64,000 nt of DNA, taken from positions 45,935,670-45,999,669 of the forward strand of contig OZ025248.1 in NCBI GenBank assembly GCA_964019135.1, written 5' to 3'. This document shows, piece after piece, positions 43,921-53,799 of this stretch. Positions within the stretch are counted from its first letter, which is position 1. Every line of letters begins with the position of its first letter. The DNA comes from Arenicola marina (Eukaryota > Annelida > Polychaeta > Arenicolidae). A program made the translations under genes and the position numbers. The notes beneath the pieces are model-generated. The model was not told the DNA's origin, did no database searches, and saw only the letters and a list, made by a program, of their open reading frames with translations.

Positions 43921-45738
43921 TCGCCTCCAGTCTCTGTTCCTGTCGCCTCCAGTCTCTGTCCCTGTCGCCTCCAGCCTCTGTCCCTGTCGCCTCCAGCCTC
44001 TGTCCCTGTCGCCTCCAGCCTCTGTCCCTGTCGCCTCCAGTCTCTGTCCCTGTCGCCTCCAGCCTCTGTCCCTGTCGCCTCCAGCCTCTGTCCCTGTCGC
44101 CTCCAGCCTCTGTCCCTGTCGTCTCCAGCCTCTGTCCCTGTCGCCTCCAGCCTCTGTCCCTGTCGCCTCCAGCCTCTGTCCCTGTCGCCTCCAGTCTCCA
44201 GCCTCTGTCCCTGTCGCCTCCTGTCTCCAGCCTCTGTCCCTGTCGCCTCCAGCCTCTGTCCCTGTCGCCTCCAGCCTCTGTCCCTGTCGCCTCCAGCCTC
44301 TGTCCCTGTCGCCTCCAGCCTCTGTCCCTGTCGCCTCCAGCCTCTGTCCCTGTCGCCTCCAGCCTCTGTCCCTGTCGCCTCCAGCCTCGATCCTCTGTCC
44401 CTGTCGCCTCCTGTCTCCAGCCTCTGTCCCTGTCGCCTCCAGTCTCCAGCCTTTGTCCTTGTCGCCTCCTATCTCCAGCCTCTGTCCCTGTCGCCTCCAG
44501 CCTCTGTCCCTGTCGCCACCAGTCTCCAGCCTCTGTCCCTGTCGCCTCCAGTCTCCACCCTTTTTCCCTGTCGCCTCCAGTATCCAGCCTCTGTCCCTGT
44601 CGCCTCCAGTCTCCAGCCTCTGTCCCTGTCGCCTCCTATCTCCAGCCTCTGTCCCTGTCGCCTCCAGTCTCCAGCCTTTGTCCTTGTCGCCTCCTATCTC
44701 CAGCCTCTGTCCCTGTCGCCCCCAGTCTCCAGCCTCTGTCCCTGTCGCCTCCAGTCTCCAGCCTCTGTCCCTGTCGCCTCCAGTCTCCAGCCTCTGTCCC
44801 TGTCGCCTCCAGTCTCCAGCCTCTGTCCCTGTCGCCTCCAGTCTCCAGCCACTGTCCCTGTCGCCTGCAGTCTCCAGCCTCTGTCCCTGTCGCCTCCAGT
44901 CTCCAGCCTCTGTCCCTGTCGCCTCCAGTCTCCAGCCTCTGTCCTTGTCGCCTCCTATCTCCAGCCTCTGTCCCTGTCGCCTCTAGTCTCCAGCCTCTGT
45001 CCCTGTCGCCTCCAGTCTCCACCCTTTTTTTCCTGCCGCCTCCTGTCTCCAGCCACTGTCCCTGTCGCCTCCAGTCTCCAGCCTCTGTCCCTGTCGCCTC
45101 CAGTCTCCACCCTTTTTCCCTGTCGCCTGCAGTCTCCACCCTTTTTCCCTGTCGCCTCCTGTCTCCAGCCTCTGTCCCTGTCGCCTCAAGTCTCCAGCAT
45201 CTGTCCCTGTCGCCTCCAGTCTCCAGCCTCTGTCCCTGTCGCCTCAAGGCTCCAGCCTCTGTCTCTGTCGCCTCAAGTCTCCAGCCTCTGTCCCTGTCGC
45301 CTCCAGCCTCTGTCCCTGTCGCCTCAAGTCTCCAGCCTCTGTCTCTGTCGCCTCAAGTTTCCAGCCTCTGTCCCTGTCGCCTCCAGTCTCCACCCTTTTT
45401 CCCTGTCGCCTCCTGTTTCCAGCCTCTGTCCCTGTCGCCTCCAGTCTCCAGCCTCTGTCCCTGTCGCCTCCTATCTCCAGCCTCCGTCCCTGTCGCCTCC
45501 AGCCTCTGTCCCTGTCGCCTCCAGGCTCCAGCCTCTGTCCCTGTCGCCTCCTATCTGCAGCCTCCGTCCCTGTCGCCTCCAGCCTCTGTCCCTCTCGCCT
45601 CCAGTCTCCAGCCTTTGTCCCTGTCGCCTCCAGTATCCAGCCTCTGTCCCTGTCGCCTCTAACCTCCGTCCCTGTCGCCTCCAGCCTCCGTCCCTGTCGC
45701 CTCCAGCCTCTGTCCCTGTCGCCTCCAGTCTCCAGCCT
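43921..45738. repeat. 22/29-bp minisatellite
   Basis: The basic unit CCTCTGTCCCTGTCGCCTCC plus AG (22 bp) dominates the first 480 bp. From about 44,400 most units add TCTCCAG and become 29 bp. CCTTTTTCCC and CTATCTCC variants are interspersed. Neither length is a multiple of three, yet a 659-codon frame is open because the unit has no stop in any plus-strand frame. It is not evidence of a protein. Confidence 0.92.
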
Positions 45739-46054
45739 ACAGGGTCAGAGTCAGAATCAGAATACCTTTATTTGACCAAGAAAAATATTTGTGGCAACAA
45801 TGTTACATTTCATGATAGACTTAAATAAAGAAATAACTTGGTCGGGAGACTCCCATTAAGGCCTGCAAGACCGTTATCATGGGAGCCACCCTGATTCACG
45901 AAATATATAATTAAACTAAGAGGTCAACAAATAGTGGAGAAAAAAAAATAAAGAAGAAGAATACAAACAACATACTGCTGTCTGGAAATAATGCGAACAG
46001 GTGAATATGAGAAACTTTGTTATATAAGCAATACAAGTAATTCCTAATAATAAT

Positions 46055-46145
46055 ACCCCGGTAATAATACCCCGGTAATAATACCCCGGTAATAATACCC
46101 CGGTAATAATACCCCGGTAATAATACCCCGGTAATAATAATAATA
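46055..46145. repeat. 15-bp microsatellite-like repeat, 6-7 copies
   Basis: CGGTAATAATACCCC units followed by an AATAATAAT tail, lying within the LINE 3' region. Confidence 0.9.
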
Positions 46146-46229
46146 ATAATTTAGTCTCTGTCTCAGACATTTTAATGGAAAATTATTTACGGTACACGTT
46201 GGCAAATATAGCAGTTGACAAGTGAACAT

Positions 46230-47160
46230 TCACTGTTGTACAATCCTAACAGATAATTCTTGACATATAAAAAAAACACCCTTCAAACTATACGTAAAAA
46301 ACGTTTCTCTCACAATCAGTGGCAGTGAATTAATAACAGCAGGCAGGCTATTTCTTAAACATCGTTTGGCAAACTCATGTCTTGTGAAGTTAACAGTATA
46401 GTTACTATTGTTTCGTGTATCATATGGATGAATGTTCGAATTTTGATTTAGAAGCATAGTGGAAAAATATATTGGTAATTTACTGTGCGTTATATTGGCT
46501 GAGACCGATTATTCTGATCGCTTTCTTTTGTAATTTTAAAAGATCGTTTGGCCAATTTTCGAGAGAGTAAGTCTGTGTGGCAGTGCCACCCTAAACGTCT
46601 GTCAATGGTTACGCCGAGAAGATTAAAACTTTCAACGCAATTAATTTCTACGCTATTCATGAAGATTTGAGGGATTGCAAGTTTCTTTTGTGGCATATAT
46701 TTTTACTTTGTAGTATTAGGGACAATTTGTTTACTTTGAGCCAAATATTGACTTTCTCTAGTTCATGATTTATATCATGATAGTCGTTTGATAGATTTGG
46801 GGTGTTTAACGTGCTAGATAACGTGGTGTCGTCTGCATATATAATTGCTTTAAATAGTTCGCTGGCCTTAGAAATATCATTTATGTATATTATAAATAAT
46901 AAGGGATCAAGAATTGACCCTTGAGGCACACCCGTACTAATGCTATGGCAATTAGACTTAGTATCTTCGAGTTGAACATACTGTGTACGGTTTCTCAAAT
47001 AACTTTCTATTAGTTTTAAGGCTATTCCCGTTATCCCACAGTGCCTAAGTTTGTGTAGAAGTATTTTATGTCAAGAGTGTCAAATGCTTTTGATAAATCA
47101 AGGAAAATAGTGATGGGAGTTTCACCTTTGTCTAAACTGGCAGACCAATTGAGCATAGGC
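46230..47160 (-). pseudogene. LINE reverse transcriptase and C-terminal remnant
   Basis: Minus-strand motifs in order: TIFLDLSKAFDTLD (motif A) near 47,100, GVPQGSILDPLLFIIYIND (motif B) and YADDTTL with the intact catalytic Asp pair (motif C) near 46,840. Then FNLLGVTIDRRLGWHCH and a C-terminal HPYDTRNNSNY...RNSLPAVINSLP block. A frameshift and a stop lie between motifs A and B. The pattern fits jockey/CR1/I-type elements more than L1, but the exact clade is not resolvable by eye. Confidence 0.75.
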
Positions 47161-47225
47161 TGGCGAGTATATCGTGAGCTATATTTTACTCAAAACAACT
47201 ATGGTAAGCCACGTGCATTAACACA

Positions 47226-47990
47226 CTAAATCGTTTCAATGTTTATCTGAATGTCCGTGGTAGACATGCGAGATAACGGCTCTTTCTGTCTTTGGTTATT
47301 GACGTAGAGACCATCGTTTGTGATCCTTACTCGGGTGCTTTCAGGATCAGAACGGTCCTTGACCATGTGCGCTCTAGTCCCGAAGTCTCTGCGCCGCTCG
47401 TGGATATCCACAGGGTTATGCGGGGTTATTTTGACAGCATTGGAGCCCTTCGGCAGTTTGACACGGGTAAGGCTCGGTGTCTTTGTATGACAGAAGTTTC
47501 ATCACAATAGGGCGAGGTGACTTCTGGTTACGGCTAGCTCTGGTACTCATACGGTGGCACCGTTCAATTTGTGGTTTGCCTTCATAGCCATACTTGGTAA
47601 GGAAGGTTGTCATTCTCTGTTCACAGTCCTCGGGTAATTTATTGCTCTGATTAACATTTGCCTCTGGGACGTTATGGATGAGGACATTGTTTCGCATGGA
47701 CCGCCATTTTAGCTCTGAAAGTTCACATTTGAGGAGCTTAGTTTATTTGTCCTGACGTATGACAAATCCCTTTAGGAGGTTAACGGTTGTTTTCATATCT
47801 TGTTCTTCTCCGTCTAATATCCCCAATTTGCTGAGAGTTTCGCCAAAATCATCATCGAATTGGTTGATTTTATCGTAACTCACAACTGTAGCGGTTTTGC
47901 TGCGAGGCAAGTACATCCATTTTAGTCGCGAGTGAGTCAATTTTGTCACGCAGAACGAAGTCAGTGGCAGCCGTGTCACGGCCCAGTGCG
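47226..47990 (-). pseudogene. LINE ORF1-like remnant
   Basis: A coiled-coil-type stretch (KINQFDDDFGETLSKLGILD) is followed by RNNVLIHNVPEANVNQSNKL, IERCHRMSTRASRNQKSPRP and IVMKLLSYKD, then SDPESTRVRITNDGLYVNNQ. The RRN(V/I)(I/V)IHNVPE...RPI(I/V)(V/M)K pattern is that of RRM-type LINE ORF1 proteins that bind RNA. The next 60 bp contain VNARGLP, the usual start of an ORF2 endonuclease, before the sequence jumps to the reverse transcriptase. Confidence 0.65.
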
Positions 47991-47992
47991 CC

Positions 47993-48457
47993 GGTTTCAC
48001 AGTGGCGGATCTAGGGGGGTGGGGGGTTAGGGGGGTTGCCCCCCCCCCTTGGGAACTAGAACTTACAACATACATGTTAACATACATGTTAAAGTCCCAA
48101 GTCTTCAGAGAGCAACCCCCCCTTGGGAAACTGAACATACACTGTTAAAGTCGGGTTCTCGAAGCCCAAGCCCTCCCTCCCCCCCCCCCACCCGGTCACA
48201 AGTCTTCAGAACAGCCCACCCCCCCCCGCTGGTCGTAAGTTTTCAGAGAGCAACACCCCTCTTGGGAACCTGAATATACGCTGTTAAAGTCGGCTTCTCT
48301 GAGCACGCCCTCCGCCCCGCCCCCCCCCCCCCCCCACCCGGTCGCTTTTTCAGAGAGCACACCCCTCGGTCGGAAGTTTTCAGAGAGCACACCCCTCGGT
48401 CGGAAGTTTTCAGAGAGCAACCCCTTGGCAACTTCCTAGATCTGCCCCTGGGTTTCA
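47993..48457 (-). mobile_element. hAT-like MITE, copy 2, inserted in LINE ORF1
   Basis: The ends are CAGTGGCGGATCTAG (48,000) and CTAGATCTGCCCCTG (to 48,450). GGTTTCA flanks both ends (47,993-47,999 and 48,451-48,457); the eighth base differs (C/G). An 8-bp duplication is expected for hAT. The interior consists of repeated TTTTCAGAGAGCAACCCC and CTGTTAAAGTCGGCTTCTC blocks separated by C tracts. It is the reverse orientation of copy 1 at 23,841-24,109. Confidence 0.7.
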
Positions 48458-48728
48458 GTGCCGGTTGTTGAATCCTCCATATTATCGCCCGCTAATTTTG
48501 CCGTGAGAAGCTAAATTTGATGGATTATATCCTTGAGACACGAAATTTGAGTAGAAATTTGTGTCCACTTGCTCTCTGTGTCACAGTATATGAGTGGTGC
48601 ACTAAACATCGGTTCCAAAACCCGGTAAAGACAAATATTTCGGTAAAAAACGAGACCGCCGGGTCCTACTCCTCCGCTATGCACACACACCTACAACAGC
48701 CCACAACTATCAAACTCTGGTCGCATGG
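48458..48728. other. Unannotated sequence between the LINE/MITE and the gap
   Basis: May hold the rest of the LINE 5' region. No motif recognised. Confidence 0.3.
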
Positions 48729-48928
48729 NNNNNNNNNNNNNNNNNNNNNNNNNNNNNNNNNNNNNNNNNNNNNNNNNNNNNNNNNNNNNNNNNNNNNNNN
48801 NNNNNNNNNNNNNNNNNNNNNNNNNNNNNNNNNNNNNNNNNNNNNNNNNNNNNNNNNNNNNNNNNNNNNNNNNNNNNNNNNNNNNNNNNNNNNNNNNNNN
48901 NNNNNNNNNNNNNNNNNNNNNNNNNNNN
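48729..48928. other. Scaffold gap of exactly 200 N
   Basis: A round gap length usually means unknown true size. The left flank ends CTGGTCGCATGG and the right flank starts CTGGTCGAATGG, so a short repeat borders the gap and the missing piece may be a tandem array. Confidence 0.99.
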
Positions 48929-51055
48929 CTGGTCGAATGGGTAATTACACCGCTTCCTACAATAACACTGCCATCTCCCAGCCCCGCAACCCACCGGGGG
49001 TGACTACTTGTCTGTCACCTCCTCCTGGTCACTGGCCCAAACATGGCGCCGCATGAAGGAACCCCCTCATCACCGTCCTTGGCCACCTGTCGGCCATACA
49101 ACTCGCTCTGCCACCCTGTCGCGGTGGCGGGGGTGAAGGCGGACGGCCAGCGTGAGGGTGGGTGTTATAGTCACTGTGGCGGAAAAATAACGGTCAAACC
49201 GCCGCTATCCTTGTCATTAGCCGGGCCTTTAAAACCCCGCCTACAACTCCCTGATTAACTGGCACTCCGGGTCAACAGCTCGGATCAGCGCCTGGGGGGG
49301 AAGGGGGGGGGGGGGGGTAAGGGGAGGGAGTGAAGGAAGAGAGGGACGGAGGTTTTTTAATGAGATTCTGGGCACGCGTTGCGCTGAATTTTTCGTTCGC
49401 TGGGTGAAACACGCACTACACCACATCAAGTCAGCCTGACACATGACACTATACTGTGTGAAGTTAAAACTCCCCGATCTGACCATGCCATCACATGCAC
49501 ACATTCCGGCTGAAACATTGCCGCAGTGGTACCCACGTTGGTACAGGCACATCGTTCCAGTGGTATGTATGTTCTGAACAATATCCCCATTCGTATTTTC
49601 GGTATCGTAAGCTGCTTGCAAGCAAAACTACACAAACTAAGAACGTACACACCCCATTAATATAAACTACAACGATCTGCTTACCATGGTGTTTTAAGCC
49701 AGCCTTTACCATGCTTAGACCAGCTTTCGGCATTTGCTTTAACCGTCTTTATTTTGTCAGACACCTGATTCAGACGGACAATTATTTGAATATTTTTGCC
49801 ACCAAAGTGGGACTCCACCAACAAACACTTGAACAGACCTGATCCAGGTTTGGTAGGTTACCGGCTGGCTAACAGTTCCCGGCCAAAGATATTTTTCATT
49901 GTCCCCGCAAGGCATTCTGGCTTCAGACCTCACGTACATCTGCATAGCTCCCAAAGATCCGGTTACCCCCTCCGCCCCCCCCCCCCCCCCCCCCTTCCAC
50001 CCCCAACCTCCTCCATCAACCACATCCCTGACAGCCACAAGCACCCCAAAACCCACCCCTCTCCTCCCCTCCACCCCCACCCTTAAATCCTGAAGGCGCA
50101 CGCCGCACACCCCACCCTCCTTTCGTATTTCACCTCCTCTACCCCCCTTCCCCATCCACCGGCCATGTGGTCACATCCTAGATACGCACACGCCCCCCCC
50201 CCATCCAATCCCGACGCAATCTTCGTCTTGTACCAGTTCAATCTCCTCTCCACCCACCCCTTGCGCCCTCCTTCTCCGTCCCCCCCCCCCTTCCTTCTCC
50301 TCTCTCCCCCGTCCCCCCTCCCTTCCCTTCCACATCCCACCTCCCTTCTTCTGCCCCTCCCTTCGCCCCCCCCCCCTCCTCCTCCCCCCTCTTCCCCTCC
50401 CTTCCCATCCGCCACAATCCTCCCAGGCCCAACGGCCCGCATGAGACAAAGACAGCGCCCGTCTGCCGGTCTACCCATAGAGGTACCACCACTTTAGAAT
50501 ATTTGCCAGGAGCTCCCCTTGTCGCTCTGTAAACATTTATCCCTCGCGCACTCCACAGACCTCGCTGACGCCGATAGCGAGGCATTACCCCGTCAAGATA
50601 AAAAAAGAAGCCAAACAGACGAAACTAATCCAGACGGTGAAATTAGCATGCATATGCCAAGTTATAACGGAATCCCCCGCAGAGGTCCCGCCGGGCTCCT
50701 CCATAACCAGATTGTAAATCTTCCATAACCAGATGTGTAACTGTTTCATAAACAGATGGGCATCTCCTCCATAACCAGATGTGTAACTCCTGTGTAGTCG
50801 CAGCAGATGTATAACATGCATAGTCAGCCCTGGTGCGATATGTACAGCTACATCATTCTGTATAAGTACCACATAGTCACGTATGTTGGGGAAGACCCAT
50901 ATGTGGTCCACCATGTATATAACAGCATGCCCATGACAACCGCCTATGCCTACACAATCTCCATGGCACAAACACAATATATCTGGATCTTGATTGTGTT
51001 TGATAACAAATGCATCTGCCCTAGATCCACTTATATTTGTGCCAAAACCAATAAA
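48929..51055. other. Intergenic, no supported gene; long polypyrimidine region
   Basis: A G-rich tract at 49,290-49,345 and an almost pure C/T stretch from about 49,965 to 50,430 with C runs of 9 to 20. Frames through the tract are Pro/Ser or Gly/Arg strings dictated by composition. A small tandem block of CCATAACCAGATGTGTAA type occurs at about 50,698-50,800. Confidence 0.5.
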
Positions 51056-51059
51056 ACGC

Positions 51060-51375
51060 ACGTAATTGTACCACTACTAGTAATTGTACCACTACTAGTA
51101 ATTGTACCACTACTAGTAATTGTACCAACACTAGTATTTGTACCAATATTAGTAATTGTACCAATACTTGTAATTGTACCAATATCTGTAACTGTACCAA
51201 TACTTGTAATTGTACTAATACGATTTATAATTGTACCAATAAGACTTATAATTGTACCAATACGACGTATAATTGTACCAATACGACTTATAATTGTACC
51301 AATACGACTTATAATTGTACCAATACGACTGATAATTGTACCAATACGACTTATGATTGTACCAATACCCTGATA
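51060..51375. repeat. 18-bp then 21-bp related tandem repeats
   Basis: The first part has 18-bp TAATTGTACCACTACTAG-type units. From about 51,215 the units become 21 bp (ATAATTGTACCAATACGACT plus T). The core AATTGTACCA is shared. Open frames read VIVPLL or IIVPIRL repeats. Confidence 0.88.
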
Positions 51376-51870
51376 ACTGGTCAATAATACCACCGCTATA
51401 TCGTACCAAACGAAGTTGGTAAGAACTTTCTACTTTCCCTCTCGAAAATAGTCCACAGTACATTTAACTCTACCTAACACCCTCGCCTACCCCATCCCGA
51501 CTCCGCACCCCCCACCCCCAACCCCCACCCCCACCGCCGTCCCCCTCCTCACTTTCCCGGCCCTTACCAGAAGTCGAGCCCTACAGCTACCCCCAGCTAA
51601 TCGGCCAGGGAGGGAGGTTTGGGAGGCTGTGTTTGTGTTTGGTAATCAGGGCTGGGGGGACAGGGACCGGGACGGTTAGCAACGGCAGGGAATGGGGGTA
51701 AGGCGATGCGGCGGGGTGAATCGTGAGGTGGCTGGGCGGGGCCAGGGTATGGCGGGAACGGGCGGGGGAGGAGGCGTGGCCTCATAGGGCACCCGGCCCC
51801 GCCCCACCCCACTCCCCGGCAGACCCCACCACACCACACGAGACCAGACCATGCCACTGTGCTGAGCGGC
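51376..51870. other. Intergenic C/G-rich sequence, no gene seen
   Basis: C-rich on plus at 51,495-51,560 and G-rich at 51,600-51,790. No motif. Confidence 0.4.
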
Positions 51871-51879
51871 GCACCAAGT

Positions 51880-52085
51880 GTTTTTTGCACCCGCCCTTTC
51901 AATATCCTCGGCAGTATTAGCACGTTGTTGATAACTTGGCCGCATTTTTCGCGGTAGTTCCTCTGTTCGCTTCGCCGGGGGATGTCGACCAATTTGGCAA
52001 GTTCATCCCCAACTTCGACCCCTTCTCGACTCATGTAGTGAGGCGCACTACGACCGCCACTAGTAAACCTGTCAGTCTTCATCAT
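51880..52085 (-). CDS. Possible first coding exon, minus strand
   Basis: Tandem ATGs (AAGGCGATGATGA) at 52,085 open a frame MMKTDRFTSGGRSAPHYMSR, then a charged stretch ELAKLVDIPRRSEQRNYREK and CGQVINNVLILPRI. Composition becomes low-complexity below about 51,880, so any exon should end near there, but I could not pick a donor. No family recognised. It lies head to head with the plus-strand exon at 52,655 across a CpG-rich spacer. Confidence 0.25.
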
Positions 52086-52299
52086 CGCCTTTAATCAAGC
52101 GGGGAAGGAGTTTTCATAAGTCTCGGATATTCTGACTGCGACGTCCACTGAGGAATAGTTCGCGTAGGTCTGGATAAAAACTGTTGCGTGTTCTATAGGG
52201 CAGCGTGGTATGTATGGCCCCGTGCAGTTCGGAAGCTAGGCGGGGTGTTTTATACAGCTGATCATTTCGGTAGCGCGGGTGTGACCAGCCAACGGCCGC

Positions 52300-53440
52300 C
52301 AGGTAGTTGGCCCGCTCACCACCTATGTCACCCCCGCGCAGCGACGGAGTCGAGCAGATATCTGACCCCCGCGGAGAAAATTATCACCGAGGGTGGTGAT
52401 GCCGGCGCGAGCGTTCACCCCGGTGGCCCAGTCGGGCGGACACCTGTGATGTGACACTCGGATAGTCGTCCCCCGGTGTCATCACATCACATACGATCTA
52501 CACACAGACGTATATAGACATGCAGGGCTATCCGCTGTGTCTGTATGTATAGCGTGGGGAGGGCGTGCCTTGGTTTAAGTACCATCCTCAAGTGTTCACA
52601 CCAGTCAGGTGGTAGGTGGGTGACGAGAGGTAGTAGCTATAGTATAAACGCGTCATGCCCGTGGTGGCCTGTGTCGGGGGTGAGGCGAGCCCGGGGGGGT
52701 CGGGTCGTATGGGCCGCCGGCCGCCGGTGCTGTGCCGCCCCCGGGGTCGCCCCGTCAGACGGCCCCCCTCCCGGGCCGGGTCCGTGGTCGGGGCCTCCGG
52801 TCGCAGAGAGCTCTGGGTGCCCTGGCGGCGGGCGGCCGCGTGTTTCCGACGGGGCGACGGGGACGAGTCGACGGTGAGCATGTGGTGGGACAATGAGGGA
52901 GAGGCCCTGGCCGCTCCAGACACTCGCCTCCCCTGCCCGCCTCACGGTGGTGACGTGACGTCACCGGCGGCAGTGTCGCACGACGCCAGCGGCTCTCCTT
53001 GCGCGCTAGACGCTGACGCGGTATCACGGACGTTTACGTCTCACGTCAGCGCGGCCGAGCATGACAGCGACGCTGAGACGCCGCTGGCGGCCGCGTGTCG
53101 TGTCATCGTGGCCGACGTGTACCAGCCCAGGACTGACGACACGTTATCGCTGACCTTAGTGTCGCAGGTCAACCACACCGATGACGATAGTCACATGTCA
53201 GACAAACGAGAGTCATCAACGTCGACGTCACAGCCACGTGACGACAGCGAGGATCTATCGACGACACTGACACCAGTGTCACGTGATGAGGACAACGTCA
53301 CGTCGGTAACGTCATCGCGGACGCTCGTGCATCAACGCCGAATGTCAACGGCAAAACGCAGAGGAGTAAATAGGATACGTGATGACGTCACTCGAACTCG
53401 CGTCGACGTATCGGCTGATTGCAACAACGAGTCACAATAT
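52300..53440. promoter_or_regulatory. CpG-island-like region
   Basis: CG dinucleotides are dense from about 52,300 to 53,440, unlike the neighbouring DNA. The region covers the head-to-head candidate exons and could be a bidirectional promoter. Judged by eye only. Confidence 0.35.
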
Positions 53441-53447
53441 CCAGAAA
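52655..53447 (+). CDS. Putative coding exon, Ser/Thr/Asp-rich protein, ends at a splice donor
   Basis: An open frame from ATG 52,655 continues to CCAGAAA followed by a strong GTAAGT donor at 53,448. In-frame later starts exist (about 52,709 and 52,879); the 52,879 ATG, giving MWWDNEGEALAAP, fits the change from GC-biased Arg/Pro peptide to balanced sequence. The body is acidic and Ser/Thr-rich (SHVSAAEHDSDAETPLAA, VADVYQPRTDDTLSLTLVSQ) and ends with a basic KRRGVNRIRDD block. The 3' half is full of ACGTCA-type strings. No domain is recognised. Length, donor and codon balance argue for a real exon; absence of a matching downstream exon leaves it open. Confidence 0.4.
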
Positions 53448-53799
53448 GTAAGTGGAAGTCTTGACCTGTAAACGGTATTTATCATCCACGTCAGAACGAA
53501 ACCTGCGTGAATAGCGTCGCACAAAGTTTATATATGTCTTTATTTCGTCATTTGACATTCATAGTCTGGGATTTTTGTTCCTTGGTAGATGAAAGAGTTT
53601 TTGTGCTTAACGGTTGTTGAAGCGGGCAGGATAGGGGATGGGGACAACTGATTGAAAGTAGTAGTTGACTGGAGTGTATGCGTGTTATGGGACACTTATG
53701 TCCGTCCAGGCGGACCTTGTACAGATAAAACTGTCGCTATACCTCTGTCAGTGGGTGCTGTCTGATTGGCATCGTGCACAGCACCTGGGCCGTAACGAC

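Larger units (their letters stand above)
45745..47990 (-). mobile_element. Decayed non-LTR retrotransposon (LINE), internally deleted
   Basis: Read on the minus strand, the order is ORF1-like region, start of ORF2, reverse-transcriptase region and a 3' end near 45,745. The 3' end contains CAGAATACCTTTATTTGACC (plus strand), a form common at LINE tails. Most of the endonuclease domain and the N-terminal part of the reverse transcriptase are missing. Frameshifts and stops show it is dead. A hAT-like MITE interrupts its 5' part. Confidence 0.75.

Noticed and set aside
43849-45828. 659-codon Pro/Ser/Leu-rich frame
   Set aside because: The 22- and 29-bp units are not multiples of three, and the frame is open only because the unit lacks stops. 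It is a minisatellite.
48517-49056. 179-codon frame across the scaffold gap
   Set aside because: Most of it is N; the frame has no meaning.
50083-50585. Gly/Arg-rich minus-strand frames
   Set aside because: Complement of the polypyrimidine tract; composition alone explains them.
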